The position numbers were made by a program, and so were the translations under genes. Of a stretch of DNA of 64,000 bases, positions 43,277 through 53,767 are shown one piece after another. This stretch comes from Halichondria panicea. Lineage: Eukaryota > Porifera > Demospongiae > Suberitida > Halichondriidae. The stretch's first letter is position 1; each line of letters begins with the position of its first letter. The notes under the pieces are model-generated. The model was given only the letters and a program-made list of their open reading frames with translations, made no database searches and was not told the DNA's origin. The DNA is taken from assembly GCF_963675165.1 (NCBI RefSeq), contig NC_087383.1, positions 3,688,979 through 3,752,978 on the forward strand, written 5' to 3'.

Positions 43277-45675
43277 CTCAATAATGACTTTTCTTTACAT
43301 GTAAATCTTAACCGTCTATATATATTATGGTATGTAAGGTAAATGTTAGTATAATGAGTCACCTATTCTCTGGAGATAATCGTTGGAAAAATGTAAAATT
43401 TACGCTATAATACAATTAAGATAATTATGGTGATTATGAAAATCAGGTTATCTTTAAAGACTATACTGAAACTTTAGAAGCATTAATATTTTTTATCAAA
43501 GAGATCCATAATACCCCCTGACTCATAATACAGGTATCTACCTTATAGTCTTATAAGCTGTAATTATTAGGCGCGCGCCACGCATGCACGGGTTATAGAC
43601 TAGTAGTCTGTCCGTACTGTCTGCCTGTGATTCTGAGTGTGTTCACCTTGATGCCAAAGTCGTGCGTTTAGAACATGGATAGCCTCAACATAATTATATT
43701 GTGCCATAATTATTTTCTCATAAAAGCAAGCAAAAGCTAAGAAGCTTGAGCTTACACGTTGGCAACACCTAAATCCCGATTATAACGGCAAGGGTTCTAC
43801 ACTTTAATTTAGTGTTCTAGTTATAGAAGTAATTCAAAAGAATAATCATTACCATCCAATACAAATACTTATACAATTACGTGCCTCACCTTCCATAATT
43901 ATGCATACAGACTGATGATGATCATGGCTACTGTCAGCCCCACAATTCACCTTGCACTTCATGCTTAACAAAGGTTCTTCACCTATGGATGCACACGGCG
44001 GCATTATGTGGTATATATAGCTATATATATGCATTGCCAAAATGAAATATTTTATTTTAGTACAGTAGAAACTTCCAATTAGCTATAAGACAATTTTACC
44101 AAAGACAATCTTCCCACAAACATAAAAATAACTATTGCTATCAGATTGTCTATTACATATTTAGAGGTTCCACGTATAATTACAATGGCCATGAGTGAAT
44201 GTGCATGTGCATAAATACCTAAATGATTTTACTCTAATAGATATCAGTAACAGATATGCTCCAACTCCCTTGTAAATCAACACATGCAGACTTGACCGGT
44301 TATAATGCCTTAATTGGCTTACAACAGCTTGACGAAAAATGTGTGCATGCATGTGTGTTTGAGTATGTATGCAGCTGTAACTGCTCAACGGTAAGTTGCT
44401 AGGATTGGCCGGGGGCAGGGTAGAAACAAGCAAGCAGGAGAGAGCCGTATATGTCAATCCGTTACAATTTTGTGACATGTCGTTGATACATTGCATTCAC
44501 ATCTACATGTACTGGCTAACAAATTGTAATTGTAATGCTGGTAAAAATGTATGTACGTCCTTGTACTGCATGTCATGTATATCATTTGTATACTTGCTCA
44601 TCTACATCAAAACTTGCAATCCATCGTCAACATTGTACTGCGTGCATGTATAGTGAGCATCTAGCCTCGATCGGTTGTTCGCCTAACCGTTATAAAAGCG
44701 AAAACTCGGCCTGGGATCGAGGCTAAGTACGTGAGCATCATCACAAAACTCCCATGTACATTCAAACAAAGTTATCAACATTGCATGGCACACTTTCTCT
44801 AGTTACCAGTAATAATTGTCCTCCCATAAATTGAACTGACGTGAATGGCTCTCTCCTGCTTAAAATAAACATTTCGCAAATTTTATTTTTGAGGATAGAG
44901 GTTCAAATGACCACACCCCTACAGTATAGAGAGGTCTTTACAATACCGGAAGTAAACAATGATTCCAAATTTTCGAGGAACGAGGTTTGAGGTCAATTCG
45001 CGAAACTTTAGTGCCTTGAAAATATAGCGCTATACGGTAGCAACCACAGACTATGAACATAATTATAGAAAGAGTATAGACACCTTCTTCTTACTCTTTC
45101 AGTCCCACAAGACACCAGCCAGTGTTCAACAAGGTTACTCACCACCTTCACGGTAAAATTTAATTAATCATTTGTAAGGTCAGTAACTAATCCCACACAC
45201 ATATTAATACATGGTAAGCCATACACCACATACGTTATAGCAAGTCAATTAAGCCAGTCAACTATGCGTGTGGATTTCGTTTGAAGTGGTGGAATCTGTC
45301 TGACAATGTAAAATGGGCCATCCTGATAATCACATAATCTGTTAATGATGCTCTGACGGATTGTTGTATGTATTGATCTCTTTCGTTTTCTTGTTTCGCC
45401 ATGCTTTTTGGTGCTTCTCCCAGGTAGCAACTTTCACATTGCAAGTTTTTTTCTCTATAGAGAGTTCATTGGAAATCTGCTTTGCATCTCGATGAACAAT
45501 TTAGTGTGCATACATATAGCAATAGGATCTCAATTAACAATTGCCTATATATTGAGTATAAGCACGTGTAATGAACACATGCTCACATAATTATGTGCAA
45601 AGATCAACAAAAGCTGTAAACCAAGAGGCTGTACTGTTGCATGCATGCATGCATGTGCTACACAGCCGAATAGGG
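43277..45675. other. Intergenic region upstream of receptor J
   Basis: It carries a decayed WDR41-type exon at about 43880-43990 (minus), the third copy of the 20.6-21.7 kb block (44290-45620), a TAGCCTCGATC foldback at 44661-44726, a family A MITE at about 44870-45040 and the best-preserved exon remnant at 45095-45145. No intact gene. Confidence 0.55.
45095..45145 (-). pseudogene. Best-preserved WDR41 blade-exon remnant
   Basis: The minus strand reads VVSNLVEHWLVSCG, against [14 protein letters not shown] in the exon at 53801-53869. The following TERVRRR replaces VDSMIIIWK, so the blade's strand D and the Trp are lost. The intron-side TACCGTGAAG is also shared. Confidence 0.6.
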
Positions 45676-45781
45676 GTAAACAACACCTACTTATTGCAAA
45701 TAACAAGAATGCAATAAATCACAGTTCAGAACATAATTATACGTATACGTATCGATCATAATTCAGTATAGGCTCAGAAAA

Positions 45782-46774
45782 ATGGAGTCTCTAGACTATA
45801 GTGACTACGACAATGGTAGCACCACTCAAGAGTTTCCTTATTGGCAACCACTCATAGCTATTGAGATTATTCTCAACTTTGCAGTAATACTCCCATCAAC
45901 TTTATTCTGGAATCTCACTGTCTTCACAGCATTAATCAGGAGCAAACTCAGCAACAATCCTCTAACAGTGCTCTACAGTTCCTTGCTATTAGTGCTTTGT
46001 GTGGACAAGATTGTTGCAACTATTTTTACGACAACAGCTTCACCTGACGCGCTCAGATTTTGCATATGCAACATTTTAGACATTTCTTTGGTGAAGTCTT
46101 TTGGTGCATTCTCCACTGTTTTTTCTGTACTGATAATTACTTTCCAGAGCTTGCTACAGCTACAAATCATCCGAGGGAAGAAACGATGGAACAGCTTCAA
46201 AAAGATCATCCTTTGCATTGGAGTAAGCTTTCTAGTTGCGATATTTTGGTTTACAGTTCTACTCCTTCAGCAACATTTTTTGCCTGCGTTAAGTTCTTGC
46301 CAGTTGTTATGCATACAGAATGCTACACTAACGAATACATTAAATGCCGAAAATATACTTTTAGGAGTGTATTTTATGTCTACTCTGCTTCCAGCTACTA
46401 CCACGGTTATAGCAACATCAGTTTGGTCTGTAAAGCTGTTTAAGAAAATGTCTATACAGCAAAAAATTCAAGACTACAGTAACTTGAACAAGAAACTTCT
46501 TCTACTACCTATTTTGATGGTGATTATACTTGTATGCAATGGACCAATTGGTTATCTGATAGGCATAGCGTTTTCAGAAGTGCTAAGACTAGCAGGAGTA
46601 GAAGATTACCTTGGAAACTGGGCCTATTTTGCAAACAGGATTGTATTTGCTTTTGTCAACATTTTACACGGAATCTCCTACCCAATCGCACTGCTCTATT
46701 TCAACACCAAACTAAGAAAGAATTGGAAAGAACAGCTTAGTAGAAGGTCAAACAGAGTGCATATACTTGGATAA
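45782..46774 (+). CDS. Rhodopsin-like seven-helix receptor J (intact, 330 aa)
   Basis: Sister of receptor E. It differs in TM3 (AFSTVFSVLIITF against AFSAGFSVLIITC), in loop 2 (HFLPALSSCQLLC, losing the Pro of NPC) and in a shorter tail (SRRSNRVHILG). Its N-terminus is the same as that of receptor I (MESLDYSDYDNGSTTQEF), which suggests gene conversion or a shared exon-end exchange between subgroups. The GTAAACAACA box lies 106 bp upstream, one base off the consensus. No introns. Seven hydrophobic stretches are evident. Confidence 0.85.
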   Translation: MESLDYSDYDNGSTTQEFPYWQPLIAIEIILNFAVILPSTLFWNLTVFTALIRSKLSNNPLTVLYSSLLLVLCVDKIVATIFTTTASPDALRFCICNILDISLVKSFGAFSTVFSVLIITFQSLLQLQIIRGKKRWNSFKKIILCIGVSFLVAIFWFTVLLLQQHFLPALSSCQLLCIQNATLTNTLNAENILLGVYFMSTLLPATTTVIATSVWSVKLFKKMSIQQKIQDYSNLNKKLLLLPILMVIILVCNGPIGYLIGIAFSEVLRLAGVEDYLGNWAYFANRIVFAFVNILHGISYPIALLYFNTKLRKNWKEQLSRRSNRVHILG

Positions 46775-48011
46775 TCCCCATGTGATAATGCTCCTGGGTC
46801 CATGGATATTTGAAATTAGTATGTCGCATAACTTATATACACTATACTCTTTTGACTGTCTAAAAAAGTCAATATGAACTTGTAAAAAGTATACCTTAAG
46901 GTGACATATTTCGTGGATATTAATTTATGCGAATGAGAGTAAATTGAAAAAATTGTGTACTCGCAGATAATGCAATGAACTCATTAAAACTATTTGCGAG
47001 TAATTAGAAACGCTATGAAAACATTAATTTCACAATTGAGCAGAATTTAATATATAACTGTATCAAAAAAAATACTAACCACTCAGGCTAAATGAAATAT
47101 GCACACAGATCGAACTGAGGTGCTATTTTCGAGAATTTGGTTGAAGCTACAGTACATTTGTAAGGGTTTCCTTGTATATATACTAGACTTTCTCACGAGA
47201 CACGGTGGACAGCTAGGTTATATGTGACAGGCTCTAGGAAAACCAGACTATTGGAGCAGACTAAAATTTTGGTGATTAATGTACCAAGTGATAGAGCAGA
47301 GCATTGCCTACACAATGATATGCTTAGTTTTCACATACCTAGTTTCATACCCGAGTTATGCGCGTTGGAAACTCGAAGCCGTAAAATGTAGTATCGAGAA
47401 AAACGGCTCTCAAAGATTGCTTAATTAGGAAAAATAAGGTAATAGCGAAAGTTTGGACAAAGCATTTCGATGGAAAGAGTAATTGGATTTAGAGCATCAG
47501 ATTTTACAGAGAGGTAGTAGAAGGGCTGTAGATACTTATACATCAATAACATTTTATTTGAGATTTTATACTGTAGGCATAAATTTAGCTGTAGCTCAAT
47601 ACTAAATTCTGCTCCAATAGTCTGGTTTTCCCAGAGCCTGTCACATATAGGAAGGTAATTAATGCTATGTTTGATATTCGCATGGTTCAAGTTAGGTATA
47701 GCGCGAACATTTTGAGGCACTTATATATATTTCGTGGATTGGCCTCTAAAACCATTTCGTTGCATAGTGGAATGGACTGCTTACCGGAAGCCACGCTTTT
47801 AATCTTTGCACGTTACAGCAGATAAAGAACAATTTTTGTTGACTTACTCTTCTAATCAACTTATAGGTTCTTTGCTGGCATTTCATGATGGTATAAAGGG
47901 TACAATAATCCTCATTGAAAAATAACACTACAAACTGAGTTTGTATATACTAAGAGGATTCGTATCAAGGATATAATTATGGTTGAAACATGCATTTATT
48001 TTGTATATAGG
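46775..48011. other. Intergenic region with TIR elements
   Basis: It contains a truncated ACCTTAAGGTGACAT element (46893-47050), a TIR element at 47213-47652 and a truncated family A MITE at about 47695-47830. No coding frame is supported. Confidence 0.5.
47213..47652. repeat. TIR element of about 440 bp
   Basis: TATATGTGACAGGCTCTAGG and AAAACCAGACTATTGGAGCAG at the left are inverted at 47611-47652 as CTCCAATAGTCTGGTTTTCC and CAGAGCCTGTCACATATAGG. Arms are about 42 bp with few mismatches. The interior is non-coding. Confidence 0.75.
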
Positions 48012-48330
48012 TATAGTGACTACAATGGCAGTGCCACTCAGAGTTCCTTGTATTGGTAACCACTGATAGCTATACAAGTACAGACATCATCATTAATATT
48101 ATTTTGCAGTACGATACTCTGGAATCTTACTGTCCTTCACATGCACGCAGCCTTAATCAAGAGCAAACTCAGCAACAAGCCTCTAACAGTGCTCTACAGT
48201 TCTCTGCTATAATTATTGTATGGAAAAGATTGTTGTAGTAATCAGCATGCAGTATAATCTCAAAAGATGTGCTCTGATAATTATTGCACGTATGCAACGG
48301 TGTCCTTTCCATGCATTCTCAGTTCTTTTT
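48012..48330 (+). pseudogene. Receptor pseudogene fragment (N-terminus to TM3)
   Basis: TATAGTGACTACAATGGCAG, then TTGGTAACCACTGATAGCTA and CAGCAACAAGCCTCTAACAG, match the receptor's first two helices with deletions and a stop at PYW. A WDR41-exon scrap (minus) lies about 250 bp further, at roughly 48585-48660. Confidence 0.65.
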
Positions 48331-49550
48331 CAGGAATTTCTTGGACCAGTAATAATTAGACATGCACGCTCAAGATCAGTCACGAAATAATTATTGATTA
48401 CGTGCCTAATTCTAATTGTAATTCATAATCATATTCATGAATGATCGTGAACGTGCACGTCCAGTCCGTACGTTATTTTCTAAAGCGCTGCCTGTGGACC
48501 CGAGACTACATGTAAAGAAGCTTCCTCGTTATACGCCCTTGTTTTAGACAAAAATATTATGGAAAACACAGATCTAGAACGAGGTGCCTCACCTTCCATA
48601 TATATACTCAGTAAGCCTGACAAGTCATTCCTGTGCTCAACAGAATTGCAAGGTTTTCACTACTGCATGCATTGAGACGCATACGACAGAGAAAAGGGAC
48701 GCAGAGACAGTAGGGAGGGAGAGAGACAGATAGAGATTCACAGAGAAGTACCATATGCAGAGGCCTCACACATCTGATAAGTGCATGCCTATAGCCTATA
48801 ATCTATAAGTACGTAATCGGCCTAGATTAGAGGCTTAGGTTATGCATGGGTAGAGGTCAACACATTTCCATGCACACTCTGGTTGATTCTCTGGTTGATT
48901 CTACAACAGATCATTATATAAAGCTAGAATGTTGACGAGATAATATAATTATCATGATGCTGTATAGTAAGCATTGGACTAAATATAAATAGTCTAGTGT
49001 ATAATAATTATGTCATGAATGTCCTTAATTATTTGTTAATAAATCGAAAATGTACATGTGATGTGAATGACGGACGCCACGACAGATTAATCTCCTGTTT
49101 TAATTCTTGTTTCCATGCTTTTGGTATTTCCTCATGCAGCCAATCCTATAATTATAAGCTTAGTCACTTTTTACATTACAAATGATTTTCCTCTATATAA
49201 ATTATGAGCTACCATATATGATCATGAAGTGCTGGAACATTGATAAAACTCAAGTCAAATAGACTATTACGCACACACAAAAATAACACACTCTACACAA
49301 AACCACACTCTACACAAAACCATACACTGTGTAAAAGAGTTTCTGATGATGATCAGTATTCATTTGGAGTCATACTTTGCCCCTTAATGAACAGTTTAAT
49401 GTCCATATCTCTTAATTCTCTCTCTTGTTCTTCATCCTGCAAACGGTTGATAATAATTATGAAACACTTAATATAGCGCTGTTATACATAATAGAAATGC
49501 AAATATTCAGTTATCAACCATGGACACAATCACAATCACTCTGCACAAAC
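48331..49550. other. Intergenic region
   Basis: AT-rich sequence with a WDR41-exon scrap at about 48585-48660 (minus strand, GTGAAAACCTTG ... ATGGAAGGTGAGG) and nothing else that I can identify. Confidence 0.4.
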
Positions 49551-50831
49551 TTAACCCTTTCCCCGCTTTAGCCGCCTATAGGCGGCATGGCTACTGCTAA
49601 TTTTCAAAAAATGATTGTGCGGGCTGTGTTGGAGCTATGCACACGCTGTAGGTACCAGCACATGCGCACTGAGCTGCTCTTTCACTAGACTCGCTGGCCA
49701 CTCCCATCATCACTATCTTGAGGATTGGGACTGATCAACTGCCAATCTGCGAGTTGTTCTCATTACTGAAATCAGTAATGACCAATCACAGTGCAGAAGC
49801 AATGTCATGTGACATATTTCGCCCACGTAATTCGTTGTAGTTGGGCTGGGTCTTATGTTGTGTTAGATAAACCACAGGACATAACCCACATTCACTTGAT
49901 AGTTACGCAACTTTGGTCAACCGCACAAACCACAAGATGATGTCATGCAACTAATTAAAATTCCACAAGAACAACTCGCAGATTGGCAGTTGACCAGTCC
50001 CAATCCTCAAGATAGTAATGATGGGAGTGGCCAGCGAGTCTACTCTTTCACGTGGTATTTTCATTGTGCTGCCTCGAGGTACGCTTCATACAGTATTGTC
50101 GAAAGAAAAGTGACCAATTGATAATTGCTACAAGATCTTCGTAGGATAATCTTAGCGAGGCTCTAGTGCAGCTATAGACAGTGAGGATATTGATGCCTAT
50201 GGCCTTGTTGAGTCAGAGGGGAGTGATTGGGATCATAGCCAGATAGGAAGCTACTCCTCAGAGTTCAAGCTAGAAAATAAAGAGCCTGAAGAGCCGGAGG
50301 AAGAAGCTCATGAAGCTCTTGAGACGGACCAAGTTCCTGGACCTGGTAAGTAACTATAGAGTAGCATCTGTAGTCTTCCTAGCTTCAATATAAGTTTGTT
50401 TAGGCTAGTTACATCAGCAGTGGACATCATGAGCCACAATTGAACTTGTAAACCTGTGTGTAGGTGAAGAAAACATTTCCCGGGAAAAGAGCGTCTGCCG
50501 ATACAACCTCATAGACAAGTTTCTGCAGATCCTGATTGAACCATGTCACCGTGAGAACACTTATTTAGTTCCTTTAGTCACTTTGTGCCTTCATACAATA
50601 TTGTTTGTGTACATAATTGTGAATGTTTGTAAACAATTGCTAATTAGTTGGGGGTGGTCTATTGCTAGGTAACGATGATGGTGTCAAGATACCCCCGGGG
50701 TCTGGGCTACCTGTAGGAAATAGTTACAAGTGATTTCAATGCATAGTTCATGAGATACGAATTTTTAAAGATAAATATGTATTTATTCTGTATTTTCTTG
50801 TTTTAATTAAAGCTGCATGGGAAAGGGTTAA
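49551..50831. mobile_element. PiggyBac-like element with TTAA ends and two exon-like frames
   Basis: Both ends are TTAA, next to short inverted termini CCCTTTCCC (left, 49555) and GGGAAAGGG (right, 50819-50827): the TTAA target and CCC-type ends are piggyBac features. Two open segments, about 50156-50345 and 50464-50550, join in frame through GT-AG sites. They encode a strongly acidic stretch (SEDIDAYGLVESEGSDWD ... EPEEPEEEAHEALE) followed by a basic/aliphatic stretch (RYNLIDKFLQIL). An acidic N-terminus is common in piggyBac transposases, but I see no catalytic domain. A second foldback with 74-bp arms (49687-49760 and 49968-50042) is nested inside. Probably a defective copy. Confidence 0.55.
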
Positions 50832-50860
50832 ACAAAAACAATAAAATGTTGTGATTGTTA

Positions 50861-51049
50861 CCAGGGTGTCATACAGGGGGGGGGAAGGGGGGATATCCCC
50901 CCTAGCTCCAATTCCCCCCCCTTTCAATTATGACTGAGTGTCCATAGCTGGGTATTGAAATAACAGTTGACCTTTTTTTAGCAACATTTTCTGGTTACCG
51001 CTTTTCTCATTTGCCCCCCTCTACTTCAAAATCCTGTATGACACCCTGG
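50861..51049. repeat. TIR element with G/C tracts (CCAGGGTGTCATACAGG)
   Basis: The left end CCAGGGTGTCATACAGG is perfectly inverted at 51033-51049 (CCTGTATGACACCCTGG). G-run and C-run tracts sit just inside. A relative fragment is at 61361-61432, and the 54455 element has a similar plan. Confidence 0.75.
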
Positions 51050-51731
51050 TTACTATAGATCTATAGTGTCCTGAAGTGAACTTCAGGGAATTAATAGGTA
51101 ATAGTTAGACACTTTTTGGCGGTGTCTGTGGGCTTCTAAATCACATGAACACTGACAAAACAGTGTCTAACTCATTTAGACTAGTGCGCATGCACAAATC
51201 TTTACCTCCTTTGAGGCACTTTTCCCATGTACTTCCCAATGTAGATCGTGTCTAATAATTGTATACTGATAGAAAAACGCAATAAATATATAAACTAGAG
51301 CACTGAAGTGCTAACCCCCGGCTGTTGACATGAATAAATAGATCTATAAAAACCAGAGGAGTAAAGCAGCAACAACCTACTTTTAATAGAACCGGTAAAA
51401 GATCACTTCAGCTACAAATAATTTATGTAGTATCTACCTCGAATAAAGGTCGCGTGTTATAGAGCTAGGCAACGTAAAAGTTCAGCTTTTGCTCGCTTTT
51501 ATACGACAACGAAGCTCTAACATCGAAATCAGCCACTTTTAAACTAAAAACTTGTTGTGTGGAGGCTATCCATGCTGTAAACGCAGTGCTACGGTATCCA
51601 GGTGAGTAGACTCACATATTACAAACATACATGCAGACAAACAAACCAACGGACTACTATACCCATGGCTGCCCACGCGCGCCTCAGATAATCACACATT
51701 TCATAGATCATAATTTTATAGGCTCAGAAAA
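51050..51731. other. Intergenic region left of the last receptor pseudogene
   Basis: No gene recognised. The receptor leader (CATAATTTTATAGGCTCAGA) begins at about 51708. Confidence 0.4.
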
Positions 51732-53184
51732 ATGAAATCGCAATTATAGACTATATATATGTATAGCGGGTATATTTCAAGGGTAAAAAATTTTCGCGGA
51801 AAGACCGTTATAAATTAAGGATTTTGTGGACTAGACTAGCAACCTTTTTGGCGCATGCAAGCAGTATTAAATTCGCCGGTATAAATTTTCATCATGTTTA
51901 ATCAGTGAAAACCGCAAACATTTATAGCTGTTGACTTAATCGCAGCAATGCTCCCAACAACCGTTCTGATCGTCTTTACAGCCCTATATCAAAAGCAAGC
52001 CCGGCAACAAGCCTCTAACAGTGTTCCACAGTTCCTTCTAGTGTGGGTACAACAGAATTGTTGAAGGCATTCAACCATTATACCAGACAAAAGTATTTTG
52101 GTGCTGATTATTCTGCACTAATACTTTTCATAGCTTGTTACAGCTACAAATCATCAGAGGGAAGAAGAAACAATGGAACAGCCATGCACGGAAGCATTGG
52201 AGTAACACCTTTCTACAACTGGAATTCTCTGTATACATGCACTCATGCAAATCTTGTTCAGGAAATTCTTCCAGTCAGCATCATCAAATCTTTGCCAGCC
52301 ATTATAATTGTGCATGCAGAATATAATATTACATTCACAACTTAAAGTTACACAGAAAACATGTCGACAGGAGCATATTATGTGTCTACATTGCTTCCAG
52401 CCTCTGCCACGATTATACAGTAGACTCTCGTTAATCCGATCACCCTTGGGACCATGCAGCTTGGCCGGAATAGCGAGGTGGCTGTATTTCGGAAATAGCC
52501 GCGGTTTAAAAACGACCTTACCTCGAATCTAATGACTAATTTTGCGGTTCTTGTCTCGAGGATAATGAAGGATAATGAATCATTCTGTTCTCTATTTAAG
52601 TGTGCTAAACCACACCCAAAACGTCATATCTGGCCGTAATACACGTTAAAATTACATTGAAAACCTTTTGGGACAGCCAGAACTGGCTGGTATACGGAAT
52701 AGCGAGTGGCCGTACTTCAGGGTGAGTTTTGTGCAGTAAACATATAGCTAGCATTCCGTGCCAAGCCAAATAGCCGGTATATCGAGGTGACCGTACTTCA
52801 GAAAGCCGGAATAGTGAGAGTCTACTGTAGTCAATTGGTCAATAAAGTTATTTTAACTGTTCGACAAAAATCCAACTAATGCCGGTTTTGATGGTATACA
52901 CCAATACGTATATACATGTATAGTTATATGCAATGGACTACTCGGTTTTCTTCTAAGCATAGTATTAATTTTTGTGAGGTGCTAAAACTAGCAGGAGTGG
53001 AAGATTACAATGTATCTTGGGAACTGGACAAATTTCACACAGGACAGGAGATGATATTTGCAACTGTCTACACGAAAAGTCTCCTGTCGATTACAGCTCT
53101 AGCTAGCTATTTCAACACCAGGCTGAGAAAGAATTGGAGGGAACAGCTTCTAAGAAGTTGTCTTGAAAATGAGCTAATACTGTA
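51732..53184 (+). pseudogene. Receptor pseudogene with two inserted elements
   Basis: It starts ATGAAATCGCAATTATAG (immediate stop). A family B-type MITE follows at about 51761, then TM1-TM2 (AGCAAGCCCGGCAACAAGCC), TM3 and TM4 pieces, TM5, an inserted TA-flanked element (52418-52827), and TM6-TM7 to the basic tail (FNTRLRKNWREQL). It is the most decayed full-length copy and the one closest to WDR41, so it may be the oldest member. Confidence 0.75.
52418..52827. mobile_element. Pogo/Tigger-like MITE flanked by TA
   Basis: The ends CAGTAGACTCTCGTTAATCC (left) and CCGGAATAGTGAGAGTCTACTG (right) are inverted, and TA lies directly outside both. The CAGT...CTCGTTA pattern is that of Tc1-pogo-type transposons. 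There is no transposase frame. Internal segments repeat the GGCCGGAATAGCGAG motif several times. Confidence 0.7.
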
Positions 53185-53188
53185 ACCT

Positions 53189-53692
53189 ACCGTAGAAACT
53201 GGATTATTAGCACTTACTCGATTATAAGCGTATATATCTTTATTTGCTCAACTGTAGGTTTTTTGTAGCGTTTTTCCGCTAATTTTGTCTATCTATGAGC
53301 TAGCTAGCTTGTACAGTGTAAGGTAGCTATATAGCTGGTGATATCCATCTGGAAAGTCTCTCTGGACGTGCTGTTACCTTGTTTGATCATGCTGAGAGAA
53401 TATGAGACGAAGATGAGGTCCTTTTGTTCCAGTTCCTGGTTAATATGAATGTTTTTATTAAAATAATGTTGTGTAAAATGAACTCTAACATAATAGATCC
53501 AGTTAGAGTTGCCTGCTTGCCTTGCTTGCTCACTTTCTAGCTAGCTGTCGAGTCAGCTCTCATCACAGAGACATCCGGTTACTGGGTGGGGCTCCAAAGT
53601 GACTGCATTATAGGTGCATTCTCGAATATAAGCATATAGAGCTCTGCTATTGACCTCATGAGCGGGTGCGCTAATAGCCAGTTTCTACGGTA
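53189..53692. repeat. TIR element of 0.5 kb
   Basis: TACCGTAGAAACTGGATTATTAGC at the left is inverted at 53669-53692 (GCTAATAGCCAGTTTCTACG then GTA). It occupies nearly all the space between the receptor pseudogene and the WDR41 3' end. No frame. Confidence 0.75.
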
Positions 53693-53767
53693 ATGCATAA
53701 TTTTCAATCAAATTCAGTTGATAAAGTGACATAGTGATATACATGTACATACCAACTACATATGCTA

